64,000 nt of DNA from Croceibacterium_B sp963811255. GTDB taxonomy: Bacteria > Pseudomonadota > Alphaproteobacteria > Sphingomonadales > Sphingomonadaceae. Positions 52,332-61,184 of the stretch are shown here, piece after piece (within the stretch, counting starts at the first letter, position 1; each line of letters starts with the position of its first letter). Where the stretch lies: positions 1,240,001 to 1,304,000 of the forward strand of contig CAWEQI010000003.1 of the NCBI GenBank assembly GCA_963811255.1. The letters are read 5' to 3'. A model generated the notes under the pieces. It saw only the letters and a list, made by a program, of their open reading frames with translations. It was not told the DNA's origin and ran no database searches. Position numbers and translations under genes: made by a program.

Positions 52332-53429
52332 GTGCAAACCACCGGCAATCAGGCGATCTTCGAGCGCGAAGCTCCGGCGTGCGATTTTCACTCCCGGATC
52401 ACCCGCAGCGAGCGCGCGCGGCCGGTGCTGGCGCAGCGGCGGCATCGCAAACGCGGGCGTTACGCGGCGCTCGCCGCCGTTATCGCCATTCCTGCGATGG
52501 CCGGCGCCACGGACTGGGGCGCGGCGACGCCGAACGCCCTTCCCTCGCCAGATATCGCTCGCGCCGCGCCGGACCCCGCCACCTTCTCGACGGCCGATTA
52601 CAGCGCGCTCCGCGAAGGCGCGCCGGGCCGCTCCGATACCGACGCGTCAAGCGCGTTCGGCGACCAGGCGATCGCGCCGGGCCGGGCGGCACGAGTCTTT
52701 CTGTCGGCCGGCAGCCCGCTCGACAGGGTCCGGGCCGAGCAATGCCTGACGATGGCGATCTATTACGAAGCCGCGACGCAACCCGACGCCGGCCAGCGCG
52801 CCGTCGCCCAGGTGGTGCTCAACCGGGTCGCCCATCCGAGCTATCCCGACACCGTCTGCGGCGTCGTGTTCCAGGGATCCGAGCGCAGCACCGGCTGCCA
52901 GTTCAGCTTCGCCTGCGACGGCTCGCTCGCCCGCCAGCCGGTGCCCTACTGGTGGGAGCGCGCGCGCCGGGTGGCTCGCGAGGCCCTCTCGGGCGAGGTC
53001 TTCGCGCCGGTCGGCCTGGCAACCTATTACCACACCCTGCAGGTCCACCCGAGCTGGGAGGACAGCCTCGTTCCGGTGGCTACGATCGGCGCGCACCGCT
53101 TCTATCGCCTGCCCGGCGTGGCCGGCCAGAGCTCGGCTTTCCGCGTCGCCTATCGCGGCGGCGAGCCTCTCGCAGGGCCGCATCCGCACACGATCACCCC
53201 TGCCGTCGACAGCGATCCGGATCCCGTCGTTCTGGCCGGCAGCTATGCCGCGGCGCAACCGCAGACCGCGCTCGCCGTGGAAAAGAAGACGTCCGCCGCC
53301 ACGCCGGTCTATTCCGCCGCGATCGTGGCGCGCGGCGGCGACGCGCTGTTCCGCGGCGGCAACCTGCCGGCGGGCGGCACGCTGTCGCCCCAGCTCCAGA
53401 ACAGCGGGCAATGGCTCGATCGTCCGTGA
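52332..53429 (+). CDS. Cell wall hydrolase, SleB-like domain
   Basis: A roughly 365-residue exported protein. A basic N-terminus and one hydrophobic helix (YAALAAVIAIPAMAGAT) lead into a SleB/CwlJ-type hydrolase domain: CLTMAIYYEAATQPDAGQRAVAQVVLNRVAHPSYPDTVCGVVFQGSERSTGCQFSFACDG. The catalytic Glu is in YYEAATQ. The C-tail is low complexity. Spore proteins are its best-known relatives, but the domain is common in non-spore-forming alphaproteobacteria. GTG 52332 is chosen with doubt. GTG 52254 also opens the frame. Confidence 0.82.
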   Translation: MQTTGNQAIFEREAPACDFHSRITRSERARPVLAQRRHRKRGRYAALAAVIAIPAMAGATDWGAATPNALPSPDIARAAPDPATFSTADYSALREGAPGRSDTDASSAFGDQAIAPGRAARVFLSAGSPLDRVRAEQCLTMAIYYEAATQPDAGQRAVAQVVLNRVAHPSYPDTVCGVVFQGSERSTGCQFSFACDGSLARQPVPYWWERARRVAREALSGEVFAPVGLATYYHTLQVHPSWEDSLVPVATIGAHRFYRLPGVAGQSSAFRVAYRGGEPLAGPHPHTITPAVDSDPDPVVLAGSYAAAQPQTALAVEKKTSAATPVYSAAIVARGGDALFRGGNLPAGGTLSPQLQNSGQWLDRP

Positions 53430-53566
53430 AAACCGGTAAACGCCGCCCAACGTTGCGGAAACCATTCTGGCGAACGTTCGCTTAGCGCGACCGCGGTAAT
53501 CGAGCTGCGGCCGGAATGCGCTCCGGCGGGCCGCCGAACGACAATAATCCGGATCGCGAGCTAAAC

Positions 53567-53881
53567 ATGAGCATCCGTTTCGCCGCTCCCCTCCAAGCCT
53601 TCGGCGTCCGCCTTTCCGGAGAGCGTGCGCGCGCCGCGATGGCGCGGCCGCACAACGACAACAAGGCGAACCTGGCCGACGAGGCGCTGCTGCGCGCCGC
53701 GCTGCGCCACTTCGCCGAGCACGGCCTTGCCGCCGCAGGCCATGCGCGGCGCAAGGCGGAAGCCGCCTGGTTCGCCGGCGACCGCGACGCCTATCGTTGG
53801 TGGCTCGGCATCTGCCGCACGCTCGACCGCCGTCTGGCGCGCCAACTAGGCTCGGAGCTGGCCGCGCAGGACGCCGGCTGA
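53567..53881 (+). CDS. Small conserved hypothetical protein
   Basis: A 104-residue soluble, Ala/Arg-rich protein. The segment ALLRAALRHFAEHGLAAAGHARRKAEAAWFAGDRDAYRWWLGICRTLDRRLA looks like two amphipathic helices, and RPHNDNKANL precedes it. I think I have seen this pattern in sphingomonads but cannot name a family or function. ATG 53567 has only a weak GAG site. An in-frame start at 53516 would add 17 residues. Confidence 0.65.
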   Translation: MSIRFAAPLQAFGVRLSGERARAAMARPHNDNKANLADEALLRAALRHFAEHGLAAAGHARRKAEAAWFAGDRDAYRWWLGICRTLDRRLARQLGSELAAQDAG

Positions 53882-54077
53882 GCACCCTTCCGTACCGGGC
53901 CGATCGCCGCGCCTTGCCGCCCTGGCTGCCGGACCCGGCTTCCGCCGGAGCTCACGCTTTCGTTGCAGCGAGCCGAGCCGCCCCTCCGGGCCGGCTTTCC
54001 ACCTAGCATCGTAAGGCGCCGGTTAACCATTGTGTGACCTTCTTTCGTTAGCTCGCTGAGCGCGAAGGAGTGAACCG

Positions 54078-56036
54078 ATCGAACGCCTGCGGCATCTTCT
54101 CAAGGGTCACCTAGCCGGCGACGGCCGAGATCGGCTTGTCAGGCGCGAGCTGGTCACGTCGCTCTATTCCCATGCGACCAGCCTGGCGCTCGGAGCCGTG
54201 GCCGGGATAGCGACCGCGCTCACAGCCGCCCTCGTGACGCGCGACGGGACGATTGAGGCGTTGAGCGCGCTTCTCATCATGACCGGGATCGGGCGCGTAG
54301 GCATCGCTTTCCGGCTGTCGCGCGACGGCAAAGCCGTTCATCGCGGCGACCGGCGCCTCCACGAAGCCGCCTTCGAGCTGGGAACCTTCGTCTATTCGCT
54401 GCTCGCCGGGGTCATTGCCGCCGTCATCCTCGCTCGCGGCCGCTATCCGGACCTCGCCGTGCTGACGGTCAGTTATGCACTGGTTTACGGCGTCGGCGTC
54501 GCCGCCCGCACCGCCGCGCGGCCGGTCATGGCCATCGGCCAGCTGCTGCTGGCGAGCTTGCCGGTGGTCGCCGCCTGCCTGGGCAGCGGCGGGCCGGCGC
54601 TCGACGTGCTGGCCGGGATCACCGCGGTGCTCGTCGCCGGCACGATCTCGATCACGCTCAACCTGTTTCAGATGCTGCAAGAGCAAATTCTCGCCGCCGA
54701 CGGCAGCGCCCGAATGGCCGAGCAGATGAGCCGCCAGGCGCGCAGCGACATCGTCACCGGGCTGCTCAACCGCGCGGGGCTCAACCATGCCTTGATGGAA
54801 CAGCTGATGCGCCTGCCAGGCGGCAACAAGCTGGCGCTGTTCTGGCTCGATCTCGACCGGTTCAAGGAAATCAACGACACGCTCGGCCACGCGGTCGGCG
54901 ACGGGGTGCTGGCCGAAGTCGCCCGCCGCCTGGCCGACACCGCGCCTGTCGGGGCGACGATCGCCCGCTTCGGCGGGGACGAGTTCGTCGCCGCGTGCCT
55001 CGTCGGGGACCGCGGCGAAAGCGAGCAGCTCGCCAGCGCGATCATCGGCGACCTGTCGCGCCCGTTCCGCATCGAAGGCAATCGCATCGCCAGCGGCGCC
55101 TCGATGGGCGTGGCGCTGCTGCCCGACGACGGCCCGGACATCGAAACGGTGATGCGGAGCGCCGATCTCGCGCTTTACCACGCCAAGGTCGGCGGACGGA
55201 ATCAGCTCCGGTTCTTCGACCCGGCGATGACCCGCGATCTGGTGCGCAAGAAGGAGATCGAGAGCGAGCTGCGCGCGGCGATCCGCAAGGACGAGCTGTC
55301 GATCTTCTTCCAGCCGATCGTCGATCTCAAGAGCGGCCGGATCCGCAAGTTCGAGGCCTTGGTGCGCTGGTTTCACCCCGAAAAGGGCGAACTGCGTCCG
55401 GACGAGTTCATCCCGGTGGCCGAAGAGACCGGAGTGATCATCACGCTGGGCAACTGGATCACCGCCCAGGCGGCCCGGGCGGCCGCCCAATGGCCGGAGC
55501 ACGTCGCGCTGGCGGTCAACCTGTCGCCGCTCCAGCTACGCGCCCCTGGCGCCGCGCTCGGCATCCTGAGCGCGATCCGCGACGCGGGGCTGCCGCCGTG
55601 CCGGCTCGAGCTCGAAGTCACCGAGAGCCTGTTCATCGAGGAGAGCGAGCACGCCGCCCGCTTCATCGAGGAACTGGCGAAAGAAGGCGTACGCTTCGCG
55701 CTCGACGACTTCGGCACCGGGTATTCCTCCCTCGGCTACATCAACCAATTCCCTTTCAAGACCATCAAGGTCGACCGCAGCTTCGTTTCCGGTCCGAACG
55801 TCGGCCGCAAGAGCGACGCGATCATCCGCGCCGTGGCCGAAATGGGCTCGACGCTGGAGATGGAGATCGTCGCCGAAGGACTCGAGACGGTCGAGCAGGT
55901 CGAGGCGGTACGCAACGCCGGCTGCACGCTCGGCCAAGGCTACTACTTTAGCCGCGCGGTGCCCGACTTCCTCGCCGCCATGCTGCTCGCCCAGGAGCGC
56001 GAAGGCCATGCCACCGTCACCCGCTTGGCCGGGTGA
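54078..56036 (+). CDS. Membrane GGDEF-EAL cyclic di-GMP protein
   Basis: A protein of about 650 residues. Four to five hydrophobic helices (about 35-195) precede a GGDEF domain (FGGDEF intact, no RxxD I-site) and an EAL domain. The EAL keeps the metal and catalytic residues: EALVRW, NLSPLQL, EVTESL, LDDFGTGYSS, KVDRSF, AEGLET and GQGYYFS. Phosphodiesterase activity is therefore likely. The family N-terminus (RRELVTSLYSHATSLALG) lies upstream of the first GTG (54198). The only start with a good site is ATC 54078, 7 bases after AAGGAG, and is unconventional. Confidence 0.85.
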   Translation: MERLRHLLKGHLAGDGRDRLVRRELVTSLYSHATSLALGAVAGIATALTAALVTRDGTIEALSALLIMTGIGRVGIAFRLSRDGKAVHRGDRRLHEAAFELGTFVYSLLAGVIAAVILARGRYPDLAVLTVSYALVYGVGVAARTAARPVMAIGQLLLASLPVVAACLGSGGPALDVLAGITAVLVAGTISITLNLFQMLQEQILAADGSARMAEQMSRQARSDIVTGLLNRAGLNHALMEQLMRLPGGNKLALFWLDLDRFKEINDTLGHAVGDGVLAEVARRLADTAPVGATIARFGGDEFVAACLVGDRGESEQLASAIIGDLSRPFRIEGNRIASGASMGVALLPDDGPDIETVMRSADLALYHAKVGGRNQLRFFDPAMTRDLVRKKEIESELRAAIRKDELSIFFQPIVDLKSGRIRKFEALVRWFHPEKGELRPDEFIPVAEETGVIITLGNWITAQAARAAAQWPEHVALAVNLSPLQLRAPGAALGILSAIRDAGLPPCRLELEVTESLFIEESEHAARFIEELAKEGVRFALDDFGTGYSSLGYINQFPFKTIKVDRSFVSGPNVGRKSDAIIRAVAEMGSTLEMEIVAEGLETVEQVEAVRNAGCTLGQGYYFSRAVPDFLAAMLLAQEREGHATVTRLAG

Positions 56037-56316
56037 ACCCCAGCGCAGGTGAGCCTCAGCGCAGGCTGGGGCCTCTTGCCTCAAGCGCCGCCGCAGTGGC
56101 CCCAGGTGTCTGCCTTCGCAAGAGTCCGCGTAAAACGCTATTGCGAACTGATAGCAGAGATAATCCTGCACCCGCCCCAATTTGCCGGTTGCCTCGCCCC
56201 TCCGGCGCGCCTAGGGCTGCCGCCGCACACCGGGCGCAGCTCCTTTCGCGGGATGCGGGGGCGCGCCTCGGACCAGTCCGCGAGCGCCCGCGCAGTTGGA
56301 AGGAATATCGCTCCCC

Positions 56317-57282
56317 ATGGCTCGCAGGAAAATCGCCCTCATCGGCGCCGGCATGATCGGCGGCACCCTCGCCCACCTCGCCGCCAAGAAGGAACTGGGC
56401 GACGTGGTCCTGTTCGACATCGTCGAGGGCGTCCCCCAGGGCAAGGCGCTCGACCTGTCGCAGTGCGGCCCGATCGAGGGCTTCGACGCGAAGATCACCG
56501 GCACCAACGACTACGCCGATATCGCCGGCGCCGATGTGATCATTGTCACCGCCGGTGTGCCAAGAAAGCCGGGCATGAGCCGCGACGACCTGCTCGGCAT
56601 CAACCTCAAGGTGATGGGCGCGGTCGGCGCGGGGATAAGGGCGCACGCGCCCGGCGCTTTCGTGATCTGCATCACCAACCCGTTGGATGCCATGGTCTGG
56701 GCGCTGCGCGAATATTCGGGCCTGCCGCACAATAAGGTCGTCGGCATGGCCGGCGTGCTGGATTCCGCGCGCTTCGCCACCTTCCTCGCCTGGGAGTTCG
56801 GGGTTTCCGTGCGAGACGTGAACGCCTTCGTCCTCGGCGGCCACGGCGACACGATGGTGCCGGTCCTCGAATACTCGACCGTCAACGGGATCCCGGTGAC
56901 CGACTTCGCCAAGATCAAGGGCGTCGACCGGAGCCGCCTCGACGAGATCGTCAAGCGCACCCGCGGCGGCGGCGGCGAGATCGTCGGCCTGTTGAAGACC
57001 GGCAGCGCCTTCTACGCCCCGGCCACCAGCGCCATCGCCATGGCCGAAGCCTACCTCGGCGACCAGAAGCGGATCCTCCCCGTCGCCGCGCATGTCACGG
57101 GCCAGTACGGCGTCAACGACCTCTACGTCGGCGTCCCGGCGGTGATCGGGGCCGGCGGGGTCGAGCAAGTCATTGAGATCGCGCTCGACGACGAGGCCAA
57201 GGCCAACTTCCAGACCTCGGTCGACGCGGTGAAAGAGTTGCTGGTCGCCTGCAAGGGCATCGACAGCAGTTTGGGCTCGTAA
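56317..57282 (+). CDS. mdh: Malate dehydrogenase
   Basis: Oxidises malate to oxaloacetate with NAD+. The 321-residue LDH-like enzyme has the dinucleotide loop GAGMIGGTLAHLA, substrate Arg residues in GVPRKPGMSR, and the catalytic His in GGHGDTMVPV. Start ATG 56317 follows AAGGAA at a 10-base spacing. It leads a TCA block (mdh, sucD, sucA, sucB, lpd). The 280-base gap before it carries a CCCCAGC/GCTGGGG hairpin (56038-56076) and no gene. Confidence 0.96.
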   Translation: MARRKIALIGAGMIGGTLAHLAAKKELGDVVLFDIVEGVPQGKALDLSQCGPIEGFDAKITGTNDYADIAGADVIIVTAGVPRKPGMSRDDLLGINLKVMGAVGAGIRAHAPGAFVICITNPLDAMVWALREYSGLPHNKVVGMAGVLDSARFATFLAWEFGVSVRDVNAFVLGGHGDTMVPVLEYSTVNGIPVTDFAKIKGVDRSRLDEIVKRTRGGGGEIVGLLKTGSAFYAPATSAIAMAEAYLGDQKRILPVAAHVTGQYGVNDLYVGVPAVIGAGGVEQVIEIALDDEAKANFQTSVDAVKELLVACKGIDSSLGS

Positions 57283-57286
57283 GCAT

Positions 57287-57366
57287 GTGAGTTCCTGCGA
57301 ACGCAGGAACCTCGTGCCGCACGGGCGGCGCTGATGGCCCGAGGCCCCTGCCTGCGCAGGGGGTGA
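57287..57366. repeat. REP-like intergenic element between mdh and sucD
   Basis: GTTCCTGCGAACGCAGGAAC (57291-57310) is a near-perfect palindrome. A second, related inverted pair (GCCCCTGCCTGCGCAGGGGG) follows about 40 bases later, and a GC-rich arm CGTGCCGCACGGGCGGC lies between. This TCCTGCG-CGCAGGA type of palindrome recurs in sphingomonad intergenic regions. It fills most of the 101-base gap inside the TCA block. Confidence 0.65.
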
Positions 57367-57383
57367 CATGGAGAAGCAAGACT

Positions 57384-58274
57384 GTGAGCATCCTCGTCGA
57401 CAAGAACACCAAAGTCATAACCCAGGGGATGACAGGCGACACCGGCACCTTTCACACCCAGCAGGCGCTCGCTTACGGCACGCAGATGGTCGCCGGCGTC
57501 ACGCCAGGCAAAGGCGGGCAGACCCACATCGGCCTGCCCGTGTTCGACACGGTCGCCGAGGCGAAGCACGCCACCGGCGCCACCGCCAGCGTGATCTACG
57601 TGCCGCCGCCGTTCGCCGCGGATTCGATCCTCGAGGCGATCGACGCCGAAATCGAGCTGATCGTCGCCATCACCGAAGGCATCCCGGTGCTCGATATGGT
57701 AAAGGTCAAGCGCGCGCTCACCGGCTCGAAGTCGCGCCTGATCGGCCCCAACTGCCCCGGCGTGCTGACCCCCGACGAGTGCAAGATCGGCATCATGCCG
57801 GGCAACATCTTCTCGAAGGGTAGCGTCGGGGTGGTCAGCCGCTCGGGCACGCTGACTTACGAGGCGGTCCACCAAACGACCCAGGCCGGACTCGGCCAGA
57901 CCACCGCCGTCGGCATCGGCGGCGATCCGGTCAACGGCACCAACTTCATCGACGTGCTCGAGCTGTTCCTCGCCGACGACGCCACCCGCTCGATGGTGAT
58001 GATCGGCGAGATCGGCGGCAGTGCCGAGGAAGACGCCGCCCAGTTCCTCGCCGACGAGGCGAAGCGCGGGCGCGGCAAGCCGACGGTCGGCTTCATCGCC
58101 GGCCGCACCGCCCCGCCGGGCCGCCGCATGGGCCACGCCGGGGCGATCGTCTCCGGCGGCCAGGGCGGCGCCGAGGACAAGATCGCGGCGATGGAAGCCG
58201 CCGGCATCCGCGTCGCCGCCAATCCGAGCGAGCTCGGCACCACCCTCGCCGCCCTGCTCAAGGAACTGGCGTAG
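57384..58274 (+). CDS. sucD: Succinyl-CoA ligase, alpha subunit
   Basis: The CoA- and nucleotide-binding alpha subunit, which forms succinate and GTP/ATP from succinyl-CoA. The 296-residue protein has TQGMTGDTGTFH and GPNCPGV, and the phosphorylated active-site His is in GHAGAIVSGG. Start GTG 57384 (SILVDKNTKVI), with GGAG about 10 bases upstream. The partner sucC is not beside it in this window, unlike in E. coli. Confidence 0.95.
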   Translation: MSILVDKNTKVITQGMTGDTGTFHTQQALAYGTQMVAGVTPGKGGQTHIGLPVFDTVAEAKHATGATASVIYVPPPFAADSILEAIDAEIELIVAITEGIPVLDMVKVKRALTGSKSRLIGPNCPGVLTPDECKIGIMPGNIFSKGSVGVVSRSGTLTYEAVHQTTQAGLGQTTAVGIGGDPVNGTNFIDVLELFLADDATRSMVMIGEIGGSAEEDAAQFLADEAKRGRGKPTVGFIAGRTAPPGRRMGHAGAIVSGGQGGAEDKIAAMEAAGIRVAANPSELGTTLAALLKELA

Positions 58275-58301
58275 CCCTCACTCGGTTAGTGGAACGGCCT
58301 C

Positions 58302-61148
58302 ATGGGTAACGAAGCGCAGTCTTTCCTTCCCGAGCTGACCGGCCAGGACGGCCCGCAGCCGGGCCCGAGCTGGCAGAACGCCCGCTGGCCGCTGAACGGG
58401 GCCGAGGCCGAGGACGACCTCACCCAGGCGCTCGACCCGACCACACTCAAGATCGCGATCCGGCAAGCGGCCGCCAAGACCGGCAGGGCGCTCGACGAGC
58501 AAGCGGTCGAGCAGGCGGCCGGGGATTCAATCCGCGCGATGATGCTGGTGCGCACATATCGCGTGCGCGGCCACCTCGCCGCCGACCTCGACCCGCTCGG
58601 CCTGACCCACCGCGAGCTGCCGGCCGACCTCACTCCCGAATACCACGGCTTCACCGGCGCCGCGCTCGACCGGCCGGTGTACCTCGGCGGCACGCTCGGC
58701 TTCGAGTGGGCGACCGTCAACGAACTCGTCGCCGTGCTGCGCAAGAACTACTGCGGCCGCGTCGGCATCGAGTACATGCACATCGCCGACGTCGGCGAGC
58801 GCCGCTTCCTGCAGGACCGCATCGAGGGCCCCGACAAAGTCATCACTTTCACCCCCGAAGGCAAAAAGGCGATCCTCTCGGCCGTCATCCGCGGCGAGGA
58901 ATACGAAAAATTCCTCGGCAAGAAGTTCGTCGGCACCAAACGCTTCGGGCTCGACGGCGGGGAATCGATGATCCCGGCGCTCGAAGCGGTGATTAAGTAC
59001 GGCGGCGCCTTCGGGGTGCGCGAGATCGTCTACGGCATGGCCCACCGCGGGCGGCTCAACGTGCTCGCCAACGTCATGGCCAAACCCTACCGGGTGATCT
59101 TCCATGAATTCTCCGGCGGCAGCGCCAATCCCGAGGACGTCGGCGGCTCGGGCGACGTCAAGTACCACCTCGGCACCAGCACCGACCGCGAGTTCGACGG
59201 CATCCGGGTCCACATGAGCCTGGTCTCTAACCCAAGTCACCTCGAAGCGGTCGACCCGGTGGTGCTCGGCAAGGTCCGCGCCACCCAAGCCTTCCGCGAC
59301 GACCTCGACGATCACCAGCAGGTGCTCCCCGTCCTAATCCACGGCGACGCCGCCTTCGCCGGCCAGGGCATCGTCTGGGAATGCTTCGGCCTGTCGGGCG
59401 TGCGCGGCTACAACATCGGCGGCACGATCCACTTCGTCATCAACAACCAGATCGGCTTCACCACCAGCCCGCAATTCGCCCGCTCCAGCCCCTATCCGTC
59501 TGATGTCGCCAAGGGCGTCCAGGCGCCGATCCTCCACGTCAACGGCGACGATCCGGAAGCAGTGACCTTCGCCTGCAAGCTGGCGATCGAGTTCCGCCAG
59601 GCCTTCAAACGCGACATCGTCATCGACATGTGGTGCTATCGCCGCTTCGGCCACAACGAAGGCGACGAGCCGAGCTTCACCCAGCCGCTGATGTACGCGC
59701 AGATCAAGAAGCACGCGCGGGTCAGCGAGATCTACGCGGCGCGGTTGGTCGACGAAGGCGTTATCGGCGAGCAAGCTGCCGATCGGATGCGCGGCGAGTT
59801 CAATGCCCTGCTCGACGAGGAATTCGCCGGCGCCGGTAGCTACAAGGCCAACGAAGCCGACTGGTTCGGCGGCCGCTGGAGCGGGCTCAACAAGCCGGCC
59901 GACCCCGAGACCGCGCGCCGGAACGTGGCGACGGCGATCGACCGGAAGCTGTTCGACAGCCTCGGCCGCACGCTGACGACGATCCCGGACGGCTTCAACA
60001 TGCACAAGACGCTCGGCCGGGTGATCGAGGCCAAGCGGCACATGTTCGACAGCGGCGAAGGCTTCGACTGGGCCACCGCGGAGGCGCTCGCGTTCGGCAG
60101 CCTGCTGGCCGAAGGCTTCGGCGTGCGCCTGTCGGGCCAGGATTCGAGTCGCGGCACGTTCAGCCAGCGCCACGCCATCTGGATCGACCAGACCGACGAG
60201 CACAAGTACATCCCGCTGTGCGAGCTGCCCCACGCCAAGTTCGAGGTCTACGACAGCACGCTCAGTGAATACGCGGTGCTCGGGTTCGAATACGGCTTCG
60301 CCGGCGCCGATCCCAAGACGCTGGTGCTGTGGGAAGCGCAGTTCGGCGATTTCGCCAACGGCGCGCAGATCATCATCGACCAGTTCATCGCCGCCGGCGA
60401 GGTCAAGTGGCTGCGCGCCAACGGCCTCGTGCTGCTGCTGCCGCATGGTTACGAGGGCCAGGGGCCGGAGCATTCCAGCGCCCGTCTCGAGCGCTTCCTG
60501 CAACTGTGCGCCAACGACAACATTCAGGTGTGCAACATCACCAGCCCGGCGAACTACTTTCACGTGCTGCGCCGGCAGATGCTGCGCCCGTTCCGCAAGC
60601 CGCTGGTGATCATGGCCCCCAAGAGCCTGCTGCGCCACCCGATGGCGAAATCGAGCGCGAGCGAATTCATCGAGCAGAGCCACTTCAAGCGCATCCTGTC
60701 GGACCGGATGGATATCCCCGACGAGCAGGTCCGCCGCCTGATCCTGTGCTCGGGCAAGATAGCCTACGACCTGATGGAAAAGCGCGCCGAGGAGAAGCTC
60801 GAAGGCGTCTCGATCGTCCGTCTCGAACAGCTCTATCCATTTCCTGGCGAGCCGCTGGCGGTGCGCCTGAAGCGGATGAGCAACCTGAAGGAAGTCGTCT
60901 GGTGCCAGGAGGAGCCGAAGAACAACGGCGCCTGGTTCTTCGTCAAGAGCCGCATCGAGGACGCGCTGACCGAGGCCGGCCACGAAGGCATGCGCCCGCG
61001 CTACGCCGGCCGCGAAGTCGCCGCTTCCCCCGCGACCGGCCTCGCCGGGCGCCACCAGGTGCAGCAGCAAGCTCTTGTGGCCATTGCGCTCGGCCTCGCC
61101 GATACGAACCAGGCCCGGCGAAAGCTCGAGACGACGAAAAGGGGATGA
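58302..61148 (+). CDS. sucA: 2-oxoglutarate dehydrogenase E1 component
   Basis: A thiamine-diphosphate-dependent 948-residue E1. The ThDP motif is GDAAFAGQGIVWECFGLS..., with the substrate His in YRRFGHNEGDEPSFTQP. The AMP/OAA region and transketolase C-domain continue to the end. An N-terminal E2-binding helix opens the protein (FLPELTGQDGPQPGPSWQNARWP). Long open frames on the opposite strand are shadows. Confidence 0.97.
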   Translation: MGNEAQSFLPELTGQDGPQPGPSWQNARWPLNGAEAEDDLTQALDPTTLKIAIRQAAAKTGRALDEQAVEQAAGDSIRAMMLVRTYRVRGHLAADLDPLGLTHRELPADLTPEYHGFTGAALDRPVYLGGTLGFEWATVNELVAVLRKNYCGRVGIEYMHIADVGERRFLQDRIEGPDKVITFTPEGKKAILSAVIRGEEYEKFLGKKFVGTKRFGLDGGESMIPALEAVIKYGGAFGVREIVYGMAHRGRLNVLANVMAKPYRVIFHEFSGGSANPEDVGGSGDVKYHLGTSTDREFDGIRVHMSLVSNPSHLEAVDPVVLGKVRATQAFRDDLDDHQQVLPVLIHGDAAFAGQGIVWECFGLSGVRGYNIGGTIHFVINNQIGFTTSPQFARSSPYPSDVAKGVQAPILHVNGDDPEAVTFACKLAIEFRQAFKRDIVIDMWCYRRFGHNEGDEPSFTQPLMYAQIKKHARVSEIYAARLVDEGVIGEQAADRMRGEFNALLDEEFAGAGSYKANEADWFGGRWSGLNKPADPETARRNVATAIDRKLFDSLGRTLTTIPDGFNMHKTLGRVIEAKRHMFDSGEGFDWATAEALAFGSLLAEGFGVRLSGQDSSRGTFSQRHAIWIDQTDEHKYIPLCELPHAKFEVYDSTLSEYAVLGFEYGFAGADPKTLVLWEAQFGDFANGAQIIIDQFIAAGEVKWLRANGLVLLLPHGYEGQGPEHSSARLERFLQLCANDNIQVCNITSPANYFHVLRRQMLRPFRKPLVIMAPKSLLRHPMAKSSASEFIEQSHFKRILSDRMDIPDEQVRRLILCSGKIAYDLMEKRAEEKLEGVSIVRLEQLYPFPGEPLAVRLKRMSNLKEVVWCQEEPKNNGAWFFVKSRIEDALTEAGHEGMRPRYAGREVAASPATGLAGRHQVQQQALVAIALGLADTNQARRKLETTKRG

Positions 61149-61184
61149 GCAAGGTGAGCGCTGTTTATTTGAGGAACGCATAGA

